Part shown: positions 10,535-22,680 of the stretch, piece after piece | How the letters are laid out: every line of letters begins with the position of its first letter | How positions within the stretch are numbered: the stretch's first letter is position 1 | NCBI GenBank assembly: GCA_017448105.1 | Contig: JAFSMC010000001.1 | Span: 124,001-188,000, forward strand | DNA length: 64,000 nt | Direction: 5' to 3' | Source of the DNA: a bacterium | GTDB lineage: Bacteria > Bacillota_I > Bacilli_A > Mycoplasmatales > Mycoplasmoidaceae | The notes under the pieces: generated by a model | Told to the model about the DNA's origin: nothing | What the model saw: the letters and a program-made list of their open reading frames with translations, nothing else | The model's database searches: none | Translations under genes and position numbers: made by a program

Positions 10535-12388
10535 ATGGTAGCAAATGAACAACAAACTTCTCTTTATAAAGGAGAAAAATGAGATCTTAATAAGTTTTTT
10601 AACAAATTTATTGTTTTTAATTCAGTTTCCATGCTTGGAATACTGATGCTTATTTTATCCATTTTACGACAAGAAGTTTTTAATAATGACACACAAAAAA
10701 TCATTGCAAATATAACCGTTTCTGGTTTAGTTGCTTTTGTTGGAATAGTTTTTTGTGTTCTTTATTCAATCCTTCTTAAATCTAAAGGGCAATTTCCTCA
10801 TTATGAAAAACTAGCTAATGGATTGGTGTTCTTATCATGATTCCCTTTAATTGGTTTAATTCTTTCAATAATTTGAAAACACCATGAAAAACAATTTGTA
10901 TGCAAACAAACTGGCAAAAAAAATAAATTATTCTTACCAAATGCAATATCAATTATTTTTTGTGCATTAGTTCTAACAGTAATTATTATTTGATTATTCT
11001 ATTTAGCAGGTTTACTAAAACCTGAAATTGCTTTAGCTCAAAAAATTCCTGGTGTTTTAGATATTTTTTTAAATCCCTTAATTGGATTCACTAAAGCCGC
11101 TCCAATTATTATTTTTATGTTCATATTTAGTGGAACATACACATTAGTTAATGAAACAAGAGCAATTGAAGCTGGAGTTGGTTTATTAACTAGAAAACTT
11201 AAAGGCAAAGAAATAATTATGATTCCAATACTAATGTTATTGCTTGGTATTTGTGGAACAACCTTTGGAATGTGTGAAGAACTTTTACCGTTATTTTTAA
11301 TGGTAATTCCTTTCTTTTATGCTGCTGGTTATGACCGAATGACTGGATTCTTAGTGGTGTTTATGTCAGCCGGAATTGGTGTCATGGCATCAACACTAAA
11401 TCCTTTTATTATTCATACTTGTATTGATGCTATGGGTGAAATTGCTGAAGAAGCGAACATAACAGCAGGAGTTGGAATTGTTTGAAGATTGATAATGTTT
11501 ATTGTTTTAATCTTAATTTCTATTGGTCTAACCATGGTTTATGCAAGAAGAGTAAAAAAAGATCCAAAAAAATCATGTGTCTACATGAGCAAAGAAGATT
11601 TTAATAAAACTTACTCTTTTGATCAAAATTCTTTGCCACCAATGACAAGAAAACGTGCTTGGACATTAGGTATTTTTGGTGTTACTTTCTTATTAATGAT
11701 TGTTTGTTTTATTGACTGAGAAGGATTAAGTGGCGGACAATTTACTGGTTTTAGTTGACTTGCAAATGAATTTAGTCAAATCTTCCCATATTTTTCTTCA
11801 TGCTCGCCAATTGGTCAATGAGGAATTGTTGAAGCTACAATGTTATTCTTTATTGCAGCATTAATTATTGGAGCAATTAATTGACAAAGTTCAGGGCACT
11901 GATTCTCAACATTCTATAAAGGCTGTGCTGACTTTATTGGTGTTGCTTTTGTTATTGCAGTAGCAAGAGGTCTTGCTATTACTTTCCAAAATTCTGGATT
12001 TGATCAGATGGTTGCTAATGGTGTTAGCAGCATATTAACAAGCATTGGTAATATTCCAGCCATCTTATTGATCTTTGGTATTATTGCTGCTCTAACAATA
12101 TTTATCCCTTCAAATTCAGGTTTATCTTCAGTAATGATGCCAGTGTTTAGCAATGCTATCTTTAACTTTAACCCAGCTTTATTATCAGGAACAATTACAA
12201 CCTTTGGAGCAGCTATGGGTTGAGTTAACTTATTCACTCCATCAGGAATGGTTATTCCTTTTCTTGAAATAAGTAAAATGAATGTTATTGATTTCTCAAA
12301 AGCTGCATGAAAACAAATCCTTATCTTGCTAGTTGTAGGCCTAGGATTACTTGTTATTGGAACATTCTTACCAAAAGGAATTTTTTAA
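10535..12388 (+). CDS. YfcC/DcuC-type membrane antiporter (amino acid or dicarboxylate)
   Basis: The 617-residue protein has about 13 hydrophobic helices in two related halves. The repeated motifs GTTFGMCEELLPL and FIPSNSGLSSVMMPVFSN, together with GWVNLFTPSGMVIPFL, are typical of YfcC/ArcD-like and C4-dicarboxylate carriers. Family members exchange basic amino acids or dicarboxylates; the substrate here is not determined. The start has a good Shine-Dalgarno (AAGGAAAA) and a consensus promoter upstream. Only 3 bases separate its stop from pepD, suggesting that uptake or exchange of an amino acid and dipeptide cleavage are co-expressed. Confidence 0.8.
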
Positions 12389-12391
12389 AAC

Positions 12392-13891
12392 ATGCCAACA
12401 AAAATATATGATTTTGAAAAAACACTGCAACCTGCAGGTGTTTTAAAGTGGTTTAAGAAAATATGTACTATCCCACATGGTTCTTTTCATGAAAAAAAAT
12501 TAAGTAAATTCCTACAAAATGAATTAAGAAAAAACAAGTGCCAAGTAAAAGAATTTAAATCTGGGGCTTTTCTAGCATACAAAAGTGCTACAAAAGGATA
12601 TGAAAAATTGCCATGCATAATGTTACAAGCACACTTAGATATGGTCTTAGTTAGCGATGAAAACCTAAAAATAAACTTACTTAACGATCCAATCAAACCA
12701 TTCTATGATCCAAAATTAAAAATTTTAAAAGCTGAAGGAACTAGTTTAGGTGCTGACAATGGAATTGGTGTAGCAATGATTATGGAAATTCTAACTAATC
12801 CATCAATTCAACATGGACCAATTGAATGTTTATGCACAACTGGTGAAGAAGTTGATTCAAGTATTTGTATGAAATCCATTCCTAATGGTCTTTTTAAAGC
12901 ACAACAAATTATTAACTTAGATAGTGAAGAAGATAACACTATCTGTATTGGTTCTGGTGCTTGTCGTTCTTTAAAAGCGAAGCACAAAGTAAAATTTGTA
13001 AGTACACCAAACCAAACAAAAACATATGAAATAAAGTTATCTAATTTTAAAGGTGGCCACTCTGGCATCCTTATCCACTTACCACATATTAATGCAATCC
13101 AAATGTTGGCGAAGTCTTTAATGAGATTCGGTAAAAAAAATAGTTTTAATATTGTTTCATGAAATGCTGGTGATGCACAAAATTGTATTCCTAAAAGCTC
13201 TTTACTTACTTTACAACTTGATAGTAAAAAAGCTACTATTTTAGAAAAGATGTTAAAAAAACAACTTATTCTTGAAAATAATATTGTGCAAAATAATGAC
13301 CAAGATGCTATTGTAAAAATGTCTTTAGCCAAAAAACAAAGCAAAGTAGCTATTTCTTGAAAAGATTCGTATCACATTATGCAAATGCTTGCATTATTAC
13401 CAAATGGTATGTTTACTTATAGCAAAATAGGTAAATGTATGTTTAATTCTTCGAATCTTGGTATTGTTAAAATTGAAAACCAAAACCTTTGTCTTGAAAT
13501 TTTAGCAAGAAGTTTATTAGATGATGATGCAACACAAATTATTGACAAAATCAGTGAATATTTACAAGTCTTTGGCTTAAAAGCAAATGAAATAAAAATA
13601 AATTATGATGATTGCTATGCATGATTAGTTTTAAATCCAATGAAATCATCATTAATTCAAACTTGAAAGAAAAACTTTATTTCTGTTTATAAAAAAGAAC
13701 CTAAGGTTATGCCAACCCCTGGTGGTTTAGAAGTGGCTGCAATTATTAAAAAAGCACCAAAACTTGAACAAAATTCTTTATCTTGCGGCCCAACAATTTG
13801 TTATCCTCATTCAACACAAGAACATTGTTTTGTTGAATCAATTAATAAAATTTGGTCTATCCTTCTTAAAACTTTAATAAACATCAAGTAG
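12392..13891 (+). CDS. pepD: Aminoacyl-histidine dipeptidase (M20C zinc peptidase)
   Basis: PepD hydrolyses dipeptides such as beta-Ala-His and other Xaa-His in the cytosol. The 499-residue product has the M20 metal ligands in order: AHLDMV (H81, D83), LGADNGIG (bridging D122), TTGEEVD (catalytic E152 and ligand E153), NLDSEEDN (D177) and the late YPHSTQEH. Length is normal for PepD. It is co-transcribed with the antiporter just upstream. A peptidase fits an organism that must import amino acids. Confidence 0.88.
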
Positions 13892-14013
13892 TCTTGTTTT
13901 TTACCTCAAAAGATGTTATTTTTTATAAAAAAATAATATATGAGTTGATTAGTATGTTAGTGAGAAAAAAATAAGGGTATGAAAAAAATAATAAAATTGG
14001 ATAGATATTAATA
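13892..14013. other. Intergenic region with weak A/T hairpin
   Basis: The stretch holds an A/T-only inverted repeat (TTATTTTTT/AAAAAATAA around 13917-13938) that could weakly end the pepD transcript. No promoter is clear before the next gene and no gene is seen. Confidence 0.3.
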
Positions 14014-14601
14014 ATGAAATGAAATAATTGTGATATAGAAGTTGAAACTAGTATCAAAACTAGAAAACAATTGCGTGCTTGGTTTAAGAAAAATGCTCAA
14101 AATGCAACCCAATTATGACTACCAGTAAAAATTGGTCAACCAGATAATAAAACTTTGTTTTATATTGATACTATTGAAGAAGCTTTATGCTTTGGTTGGA
14201 TTGATTCAATCAATAAAAGGCATGAGAAATATGGTCATATCCACCGCCTTACTCCAAGGAAAAAGAATAGTCATTGAACTGAACTTAATAAAGAAAGATG
14301 CCGTAGACTAATCAAATTAAAACTGATGACTGAACAAGGCAGAAAAGTTTTACCAGATTTAAATGAAAAATTCCAAATATCCCCAACTATTGAAAAACTA
14401 TTAAAAAGTGACAAATTATTAGCTAAAAATTTTTTTAGTTTCCCAAAGCTATATCAAAAAATTAGAATTGATTCTATCCAAAGATATGAATTTAGTCATC
14501 CTGATATCTTTAAAACAGCATTAAATAACTTTATTAAGAAGACAAAATCAAATAAAATGTATGGAATGTGAAATGACTATAATCGACTATCAAAATATTA
14601 A
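14014..14601 (+). CDS. YdeI/OmpD-associated family protein
   Basis: The 195-residue product shows the family core: TIEEALCFGWIDSINKR near residue 50, HRLTPRKKNSHW, and a helical C-terminal half ending in a Trp-containing segment. Family members are linked to bacteriocin tolerance or peptide resistance in some bacteria, but the molecular activity is not known. Two in-frame TGA codons near the start (MKWNN) are Trp. Its TAA stop shares bases with the TAA stop of the converging glycosyltransferase, so there is no room for a terminator between them. Confidence 0.7.
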
Positions 14602-16457
14602 ACCACTTTAGTTGGATTTTGTTTTTTTCAAAGTTCAGTTTTAGAAACCATTTCGTATCTAAAATCATATTTTTCAAAATGATATTCTTTAAAAGATTCA
14701 TCATACCCAACTTTTGTCTTAATTCAAGTAGCAAAATAAAGCAATATGTATACAAATAATGGACTGTTTATATAAAGATATAAACTCATAATTAGATATA
14801 CAATTTGTGTTCCATTATTAATCAGACACAAATAAACTAAAATACCTAATACTGCTGTAGTTAAAAAAATAACAAAAAGAATTATCCCACAGTCTAATAA
14901 AAAGTTTCTAAAACTAAACTCATCGAGTTTTGTTGTTTTTCTAGTTATGTTTGTTAGAGCCAAACGTTTTCATTTTTTGCTTTTTTTGCCAAAGAAAATA
15001 TGATAAATAATGAAGAAAATTCTTTGATGATATATTGAATATTCAAGCATGCCACAAAGTATTGAATACAATAACATTTTTAATGTTTGTTTGAAACATA
15101 AAACAGCAATCACTACCACTATGAAAACAAATGCCCAAAATAATGAAGTAACTAATGATGCAGATAAATTGATTAATATCAAATTATTATCAATTTTAAA
15201 AACAAAATAGGTAAAAATCATTTTAAAAATAGTCAAAAAATAATATATTGGACAAATCCTAACAAGAAATAGATAGAAAATTTTTATTGGTACATAAGAA
15301 TTAATATTTTCAAATTTGCCATGACCGATACAATTTGAATATACGAAAATGTCACCAGAGTGTCATTTTAATTTTTGTTTCTTAAATCCGGTAATTGTTT
15401 GCGGAGACAATTTTGCAGCAAAACTATAACGATCTACATATAGAAATTTATTGTGTTTTGCTAGTCAAACACCTCTTGCAGCATCACAAATAGTACATTC
15501 AACTTCAGACAAAGACATTTCTTTTAAAATAGAAGCTTTGTACATACAACATCACCCATTTAAAAATGCTGTATTAGAAATAAGTGCTAATGCTGAACCA
15601 GTAATAAATGTTTCACCAAATTGTTGATTTTTAGACTGCAAATAACCAATGATGTTTTTACAACCATAAAAACTACCATTGGCTATAACAGCAGAAATTT
15701 TTGAATTGTCAATTAATGGTGATTTAAAATAGCAAAGAGCATTGTAAACAAAATTTGGGGTAATAATACTACTCGAGTCATTTTCAAAAATATAATCATA
15801 TTTATCACCATACTTTTCAAAAAAATAATATATGCTACCAATTTTATTTGGGTGGTCTTGTTTGTGTTTAGCATCACGACGAATTAAGTGAAAATGATGC
15901 TTTTTGCAAAAAGCATCAACAGCTTTTTGAACCTCATATTTTGAAGAATCATCAGAAATCCAAACATCCATATTTGCATAAGTTTGTTTAGCAGTTTGCA
16001 AAATAGTATTAGGAAGAAAATCATTGCATACAGGAACAAACATAGCAACTCTATCTTTCCATTTTTTTGAATCAACACAAGAATTAATAATTTCTGCTTG
16101 TTTATTGAGCAAACATGGGTATCATTTTTTAAAACTGGTATATATCAATATAAACTTTCATAATACACAATGCATAATAAACATAAGTGGTAATTCAACA
16201 ATACATAAAAAACAAAAGAAAGCCATAATTGATTTTTTACCAATATCTTTATTTGTATCTTTAAAAACATCAATAATAACTTTAAGAAAAGATCTATGAT
16301 CATCACCCAAAAAACTTGGATAAAGAAAAAATAAAAGTAAAAAAGTCAAACTCATAAAAAGAGCAAGAACAATAGTAGCAATGTTTCATTTATTTAATTT
16401 GTTAAGTGGGCAAGAGACAAACGCTTTGGGAGAAGACTTTATACTTTTTCTATGCAT
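14598..16457 (-). CDS. Membrane GT2 glycosyltransferase (cellulose-synthase-like)
   Basis: The 619-residue protein has two N-terminal helices (about 25-50 and 75-100), a cytosolic GT2 domain and at least five C-terminal helices. Visible catalytic elements are VPVCNDFLPNT, ISDDSS (nucleotide-sugar Asp), FENDSSS (DxD-like), an acceptor region near TGSALAL and KKQKLKW in the place of the QxxRW motif of processive GT2 enzymes. It probably builds a surface glycolipid or polysaccharide from a UDP-sugar; sugar unknown. The stop overlaps the YdeI-like gene by 4 bases on the other strand. Confidence 0.75.
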
Positions 16458-16509
16458 ATTCAATAAACTATAACATATTTTTAAATAGTGGATTTATAAA
16501 AATTAACTA

Positions 16510-17766
16510 TTATTTTAAACTATCTTTAACTGCAAGAAGTTTTTTAAGTTTTTTTAAATATTCATTCAATTTAGATTCATTACCTTGGCTAGTAGAAATG
16601 TAATATTTTTCATTTTTCAAGACTTTTGGTAAATATTCTTGATCAATGTAGTGATAAGGATAATCATGTGGGTAAATATAACCATCATTGCCTAGTTTGG
16701 CATGAGATTTATAGTTATTGTCTTTTAAATGCTTTGGGACTTCATAAGCTTTACCACTTTCAACATCATTTAATGCTTTATCAATAGCTAAAACGCTTGA
16801 ATTAGATTTAGGACTTAAACACATTTCTATTACTATTTGACCATAAGTTAATCTTGCTTCTGGTAAACCTAATTGCACGGCTGCTTGACAAGTAGTAACT
16901 ACTCTTGCACATAAAGGAGGATTAGCTAAACCAATATCTTCATAGGCACAAGCAATTAAACGACGATTTAAAGAAACTAAATCACCAGTAATTAATAATC
17001 GTGCTAAGTAATATATCCCCGCGTCTGGATTAGAACCACGAATTGATTTATGTAATGCTGATAAAATATCATAATATTCATCACCATAACTTGATGCTAA
17101 ACCATATGATGTGGTCATTATTTGTTGCAATAACTTTTTATCAATTTTAACTGCATTGTAATATTTGCAAAGAATATCAATAACATTTAGTGTAGCTCTA
17201 ACATCACCATTAGTTCTTTGACATATTTCTTTTAAGTTAGCATCGCTAATCTTAAGTTTAAGATTAGAAATAATCTTATTTTTTAATCATTCAAATAGCT
17301 CATTTGGAGTGATTAAATTTAATCTAGCAATGTTACATCTACTTCTTATGGCTGGATTAATAGAAAAGAAGGGGTTTTCAGTAGTACAAGCAAAGATAAT
17401 GAGACTACCATTTTCTAAATATGGAAGAAGAATATCTTGTTTATCACGATTTAAACGATGAATTTCTTCAATAATAATTACATAATCAGAGTCTATTTTC
17501 CTAGCTAAATCAATAATTTCTACTAATTTTTCTTTTTTATCTATTGCAGCATTGAAAATTTGATATGGAAGCTTCATATCATTACAAATAGCTGTTGCCA
17601 ATGTTGTTTTACCTATGCCAGGGTAACCATAAAAAATGTAATTAATTGGTTTACCTGATTTAATCATGTTAAAGATAACACCATTTTTATCTAAAAGATG
17701 TTTTTGACCAATGATGTCATTAATAGTTTTAGGTCGTAATTTAAAAGCTAGTGGCCGTGATTTCAT
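16510..17766 (-). CDS. rarA: Replication-associated recombination protein A (AAA+ ATPase)
   Basis: RarA/MgsA is a clamp-loader-like AAA+ protein acting at stalled forks. The 418-residue product has RPKTINDIIGQKHLL, Walker A GYPGIGKTT near residue 48, Walker B VIIIEEIHR, sensor 1 ACTTENPFF and arginine finger AIRSRC, then the RarA-specific C-terminal tetramerisation region (AYEDIGLANP, YIYPHDYPYHYIDQEYLP). It starts 2 bases after nfo, and both lie downstream of dnaX, forming a DNA maintenance operon. Confidence 0.92.
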
Positions 17767-17768
17767 AT

Positions 17769-18608
17769 TTACTCTAATAAAATTTTAATTTCTTTGTCAT
17801 AAATGGGGTGACCATTAACATACGGTGTTTCTAAAATCTTAGGTAATGTTTTTAATAATGGATGATTAACTCATTTTCTCAAAACATTAAGACCAATGGT
17901 GCCTTTGCCAATATTAGCATGACGGTCTTTTCTTGAACCAATGCAATTTAAAGAGTCATTGATATGTAAAACTTTTAAATATTCCAAACCAACTTTTTGA
18001 TCAAACTCATTTAAAACTCGATCAACATCGATGATGTTGGTACCACTATCATTTAAATGGCAAGTATCCATACAAACACCAATTAAATCTTTATTTTCCA
18101 CATCATTAATAATTTGGCTAAGATGTTTAAAGTTGCAGCCTATTTCAACCCCTTTACCTGCCATAGTTTCTAAACAAATAACAACATTTTTATTTTTTCT
18201 ATTAATTTGATTAATAGCAAAACTAATTAATTTACAACCAGTTTCTGGTGAAATATTGTTACCTGGATGCAAAACTAAATATTTACAACCAATTTTCATG
18301 CATCTTGATACTTCATCTTCAAGAACTTTCATGGAAAATGATCTTTTAGTAGGATCATTGTTAGCTAAATTCATAATATATGGACAATGTACTACAACAT
18401 CATTAATGTTAATACCAGATTTCTTTAATGCTGTTCGAAAAGAAGCAATATTTAATTTATCAATTGGTGGTTTACGGAAAGATTGTGGCGAACCAGTATA
18501 AATCATAAAACAGTTAGCACCAAAACTAACTGCCTCATTAAGACTACCAAGTAAATAATTTGGTGCCGACATGGACACATGACAGCCTAATTTGTTATTC
18601 ATTTTCAT
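17769..18608 (-). CDS. nfo: Endonuclease IV (AP endonuclease)
   Basis: Nfo cleaves 5' of abasic sites in base excision repair. The 279-residue TIM-barrel protein shows metal-binding segments [45 protein letters not shown] and a conserved [10 protein letters not shown]. Length matches the family. The last 33 residues follow an in-frame TGA (Trp). The start overlaps the end of dnaX by 14 bases. With uvrB and ung, base and nucleotide excision repair are both represented in this window. Confidence 0.93.
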
Positions 18609-20286
18609 TTTTATCCCTCTTTAAAAATTTGTAAACGTAATTGTATGCTATTTGTTGAATGGATTCATCATTTTTTAAGATTTGCTTTAAATTATTCAAA
18701 TCTAAATCAGGAGTCAAAATATGTTTTTTGCTTTGAATATCATTTTTAAGTGATGATAGTTCATCAATAGTAAAACCAGCAAAATAGAATGGTTGGTCCA
18801 AATAACGATAACAAGTTAATAGAAAATCTCTCGCAGTAGTATTTTTGTTGAAAGTTTTAGCATCTAAATTATCTCTAAATGCTAAAACAACACAATTTTT
18901 AGATGCACAAAAAACTTTATAGACAGTTTGTAGTATTGAAAAATGTTGTTCTATGATTTCATCATTTTTAATCTTCTTGATTAAATCACTTATTTTATTC
19001 ATAGTTTTTTTGTCAATATTTGCAACAGCAGCAAATAAAATATCTTCTCTAGTCACTTTTATGTTATTGTTTACTAATGATTTTTCTTCCTTAACAATAG
19101 TTTTCTTTGGTTTATTGATTTGTCTTTCTTTCAAGACAAATAATGGTTGATCATCAACTAGTTTAGTTTTTTGGTTAGCTTTTTCTTTTTCAATAATAGC
19201 TACAGAAATTGTTTGTTTTTCTAAGCATTTTAAGATTGTATAGCACAAAACATTAACTTTATCACTTGGCAATGAAAGTTGGTTAAATGTTTCTTGTCAA
19301 ATAGCAAGAAATCTATTTAATTTGTTTAAATCATTAATTTCTAACTTATTTAGAACATTCAAAGTTGTTTTATTAAGGCATTTTTCATTTTTAACTTGTA
19401 AATAAATGATTTTGTCAATTAATAAATCAATGATCAAATTACAAAAGACATTTAAATCAACACCATTTTTGTAAAAGTCTTTAACAGTTGTTACACATGT
19501 TTCCAAATCATTCTTATTCAAACAATTTAAAAAAGTAATAGTTTCTTCAACACTAGTTAATCCTAAAACTTTAAATAAGTTAGCATTTGTGATCCTGTTG
19601 TCGGAAAAAATTGCTGCTTGCTCCAAAATACTTAATGAATCACGTAGTGAACCATTGGTTATTTTAGCAATAGTTTGTAAAGACTGTTCATCATAAACAA
19701 TCTTTTCTTTCTTACAAACATTTTCAAGTAAGGTGATTGTGTCTTGCTCACTAATACGATTGAATTGAAAACATTGGCACCTAGAAACAATAGTTGAAGG
19801 GATTTTTGCAAATTCAGTAGTAGCAAAGATGAAAATAACATGTTCAGGTGGTTCTTCAATTGTCTTTAGTAGTGCATTCCAAGCAGCAATGGTTAACATG
19901 TGTGCTTCATCAATAATGTAAACCTTTTTAGTTAACTTTGTAGGCAAAAATTGGACACTATCATTAAGTTTTCTTATTTCATCAACCCCATTATTGCTTG
20001 CAGCATCTAATTCAATAACATCAATAAGGTTGTTAGCAGCAAAGCTTTTACAAACTTCACATTTTTTGCAAACATCACCTTCTTTTTTGTCTAAACAATT
20101 GATTGCATTTGCAAAAATTTTAGCAATAGATGTCTTTCCAGTTCCTTTAATACCAGCAAAAATATATGCATTAGCAACTTTGTCATATTTGATGGCATTT
20201 TTTAAAATAGTAACAATATATTTTTGCCCGACAACATCAGCAAAAGTTCTAGGACGATATTTTCGGTATAAAGACATGTAGCTCAT
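18595..20286 (-). CDS. dnaX: DNA polymerase III subunits gamma/tau
   Basis: Clamp-loader ATPase of the replicase. The 563-residue protein begins MSYMSLYRKYRP, the classic DnaX start, which fixes the ATG at 20286. It has Walker A GIKGTGKTS near 45-53, the zinc knuckle CLDKKEGDVCKKCEVC, Walker B VYIIDEAHM and the SRC finger. The C-terminal third (after about residue 335) is Lys-rich and poorly conserved, as expected for a short tau-like tail. First gene of the dnaX-nfo-rarA unit; divergent from the hydrolase at 20314. Confidence 0.94.
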
Positions 20287-20293
20287 ATTCAAA

Positions 20294-20317
20294 TCATATT
20301 ATATAAATATAATATGA
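20294..20317. promoter_or_regulatory. 24-bp palindromic divergent promoter between dnaX and the hydrolase
   Basis: TCATATTATAT and ATATAATATGA form 11-bp arms around a 2-base centre. TATAAT hexamers occur on both strands (20308-20313 plus, 20303-20298 minus). Only 27 bases separate the two start codons, so at least one mRNA must be leaderless or nearly so. Confidence 0.5.
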
Positions 20318-20937
20318 TCAATTCTGAACTTATCCAAATTGCCAATAATTTATTTTGCATTAAATCCATAGAGATGGATAACAATACATATTTATTGGTT
20401 AAAAACGGTCAATGTATAATTATTGATCCAAGCTTCAATTTTGAATCAATTGATCATTTTTTAACCAAAAAAAATCTAAAATTAGTAGGAATCATTCTAA
20501 CTCATTGTCACTATGACCATAGTTGAGCGGTTTCTGCTTTAGAAAAGAAGTATGCTTGTCCAATTTATGCTCATGAATTTGACAAATCGACATATTTAAA
20601 ATATGATTGTTCACAATGAATCCAAAAATCAGTACCTAAAATTAAAAAAATTAATTGAATTCATGAAGTAGATCTAACAATTAGTGATTTTAATTTGCAA
20701 ATTGTTTTAACACCTGGCCATACTTCTGGTTCAATCTGTGTTAATTACAATAACTATTTATTTACTGGTGATACATTATTTACTAATGGAATAGGAAGAT
20801 TTGACTTTCCAAACTCTAGTTTCCATGATTTAAAAAAATCGCTTGATTTCATTTACAAAAAATATCCACCAAAAACTTTAATTCTTCCAGGGCATGGTGA
20901 TTGAAATAACCTAAAGTTTATTCGTAAGGTGTTGTAA
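20314..20937 (+). CDS. Metallo-beta-lactamase-fold hydrolase (glyoxalase II-like)
   Basis: The 207-residue protein has the zinc motif THCHYDH (about 63-69), GHTSG, FTGDTLF and a final GHGD, all in the right order. Such small cytosolic hydrolases act on thioesters such as S-lactoylglutathione or related compounds. Mycoplasmas lack glutathione in general, so the true substrate is uncertain. Nothing between it and converging argS except 12 bases. Confidence 0.85.
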
Positions 20938-20949
20938 TTTGTAAGCCAA

Positions 20950-22635
20950 TTACATTGTTTCAACTACATCAACACCAAGTAAACTAAAACCATTTTTAAT
21001 TACAATGGTAATGCAATTAACTAAAAATAATCTTTGACCAGTTAAAGTTTTATCATTTGGATCAACAATAGTAGCTTTTTCATAAAAACTATGGAACAAT
21101 TTAGCTAAATTTTGTAAATATAAACACATCTTATGTACTTCAAAACTATTAGCAATATGTTCAATTGTTGGTTTAAACATTAATAATTGGTTAATTAGTT
21201 CTTGTTCTTCATTAAGTTTTAATTCACTACAAGAAGTAATCATTTTCATCTTCTTAGCTTTATTTAGTAATTGCTTACCACGAACATAAGCATATTGAAC
21301 ATAGTAAAAACTACTTTCAATAGATTTTTTAGTAGCTTTTTCAATGTCAATAGTAATATGACTATCAAGTGATTGACTAACTAAATATCATCTTGAAGCA
21401 TCTTTACCAAGCAATTTTAAAAGATCTTGAACAGTAAATGAGTCACCAGAACGTTTTGACATTTTAAATTCTTGGCCATTTTTAACCAATTTAACCATTT
21501 GCATAATACAAACATGGAATTGTTCACTCTTGTATCCTAATAATTGGATAGCAATTCTCATTCTGTCTACATATGATTTGTGGTCAGCACCTCAAATAGC
21601 AAAAATCTTATCATAACCTCTTGATAATTTGATATTGTGATAAGCAATATCAGGACAAAAGTAAGTGTACTCATGATTAGATTTAATTAAAACTCTATCT
21701 TTATCATCACCTAGCTCTGTGGTTCTTAATCATGTTGCATTGTCTTTAACATAAATATGTTTCTTTAATAGTTGTAAAGTTTTATCAAGCAAATTGTATT
21801 TGTAAATATTTGATTCAGGAGATCATATTTCAAATTGTGCACCAAGATTAGTTAAATCTTGTTTAATGATTGACATCATATAGTTTTTAGCAAAAACAGA
21901 TACAGTTTCATTATCATCTTTATCTAAAATACGGTTGTCATCAAATTTTGTTTTTAAAAACCTTGGACCAAATTGTTTTTTGAGTTCTATGGCAGCATCA
22001 ATGACTTCATCACCATGATAAGCATCTTGTGGTAATTCTTTCTTTTCATTAAAAAGTTGCAAATATCTAATTAAAACTGATAAAGCAAGCTTATTAATTT
22101 GATTCCCACCATCATTAATATAATATTCTTTATCAACTCTAATCCCATATGCTTGTCAAATTCTAATTAATGAGTCTCCAGCAGCAGCATTTCTTGCATG
22201 GCCAATGTGCAATAACCCTGTAGGATTACCTGAAACATATTCCATGTTGTAAAAAAGATTTTTCTTGGCAAAGTTACCATATTTTTCCTTAGAAATAGCA
22301 ATTTCTTTTAAGCATTTTTCCTTGTAATTATTTTTTAAGAAAAAGTTAATGAAACCATTATTTGATATTTCTACTTTTTCAAATAAATTACATTGAATAT
22401 TTTGACAAATTAATTGTGCAATTTCTTTACAATTTCCTATTTTAGCATTCTTAATCACCAAAGCAATGTTAGAGGAAAAATCACCAAAGGTAATTTGACG
22501 TGTTTTTTCTACAACATATTTATAACTTGTTAATGGATTTGATAAAAAAGATGGATCAGTTTCACATATTTTATAAATAGCATCAACAATAACTTGTTTG
22601 ATTGTATTTATAATTGTTTCATTTTTCTTGATCAT
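20950..22635 (-). CDS. argS: Arginyl-tRNA synthetase
   Basis: Class I synthetase charging tRNA-Arg. The 561-residue product has [25 protein letters not shown] (HIGH motif), [13 protein letters not shown], the KMSKRSG loop and a C-terminal anticodon-binding helical domain ending in [10 protein letters not shown]. The N-terminal Add-1-like domain is present. Many Trp are TGA. It is transcribed alone, with GT2 upstream separated by 45 bases. Confidence 0.96.
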
Positions 22636-22680
22636 ATTTTTACTTTCTATACCTATTTTACTAAATAAAAATTAATTTAT

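Noticed and set aside
12808-13344. 178-codon minus-strand open frame
   Set aside because: Antisense to pepD, whose zinc-ligand motifs are intact; no ribosome-binding site.
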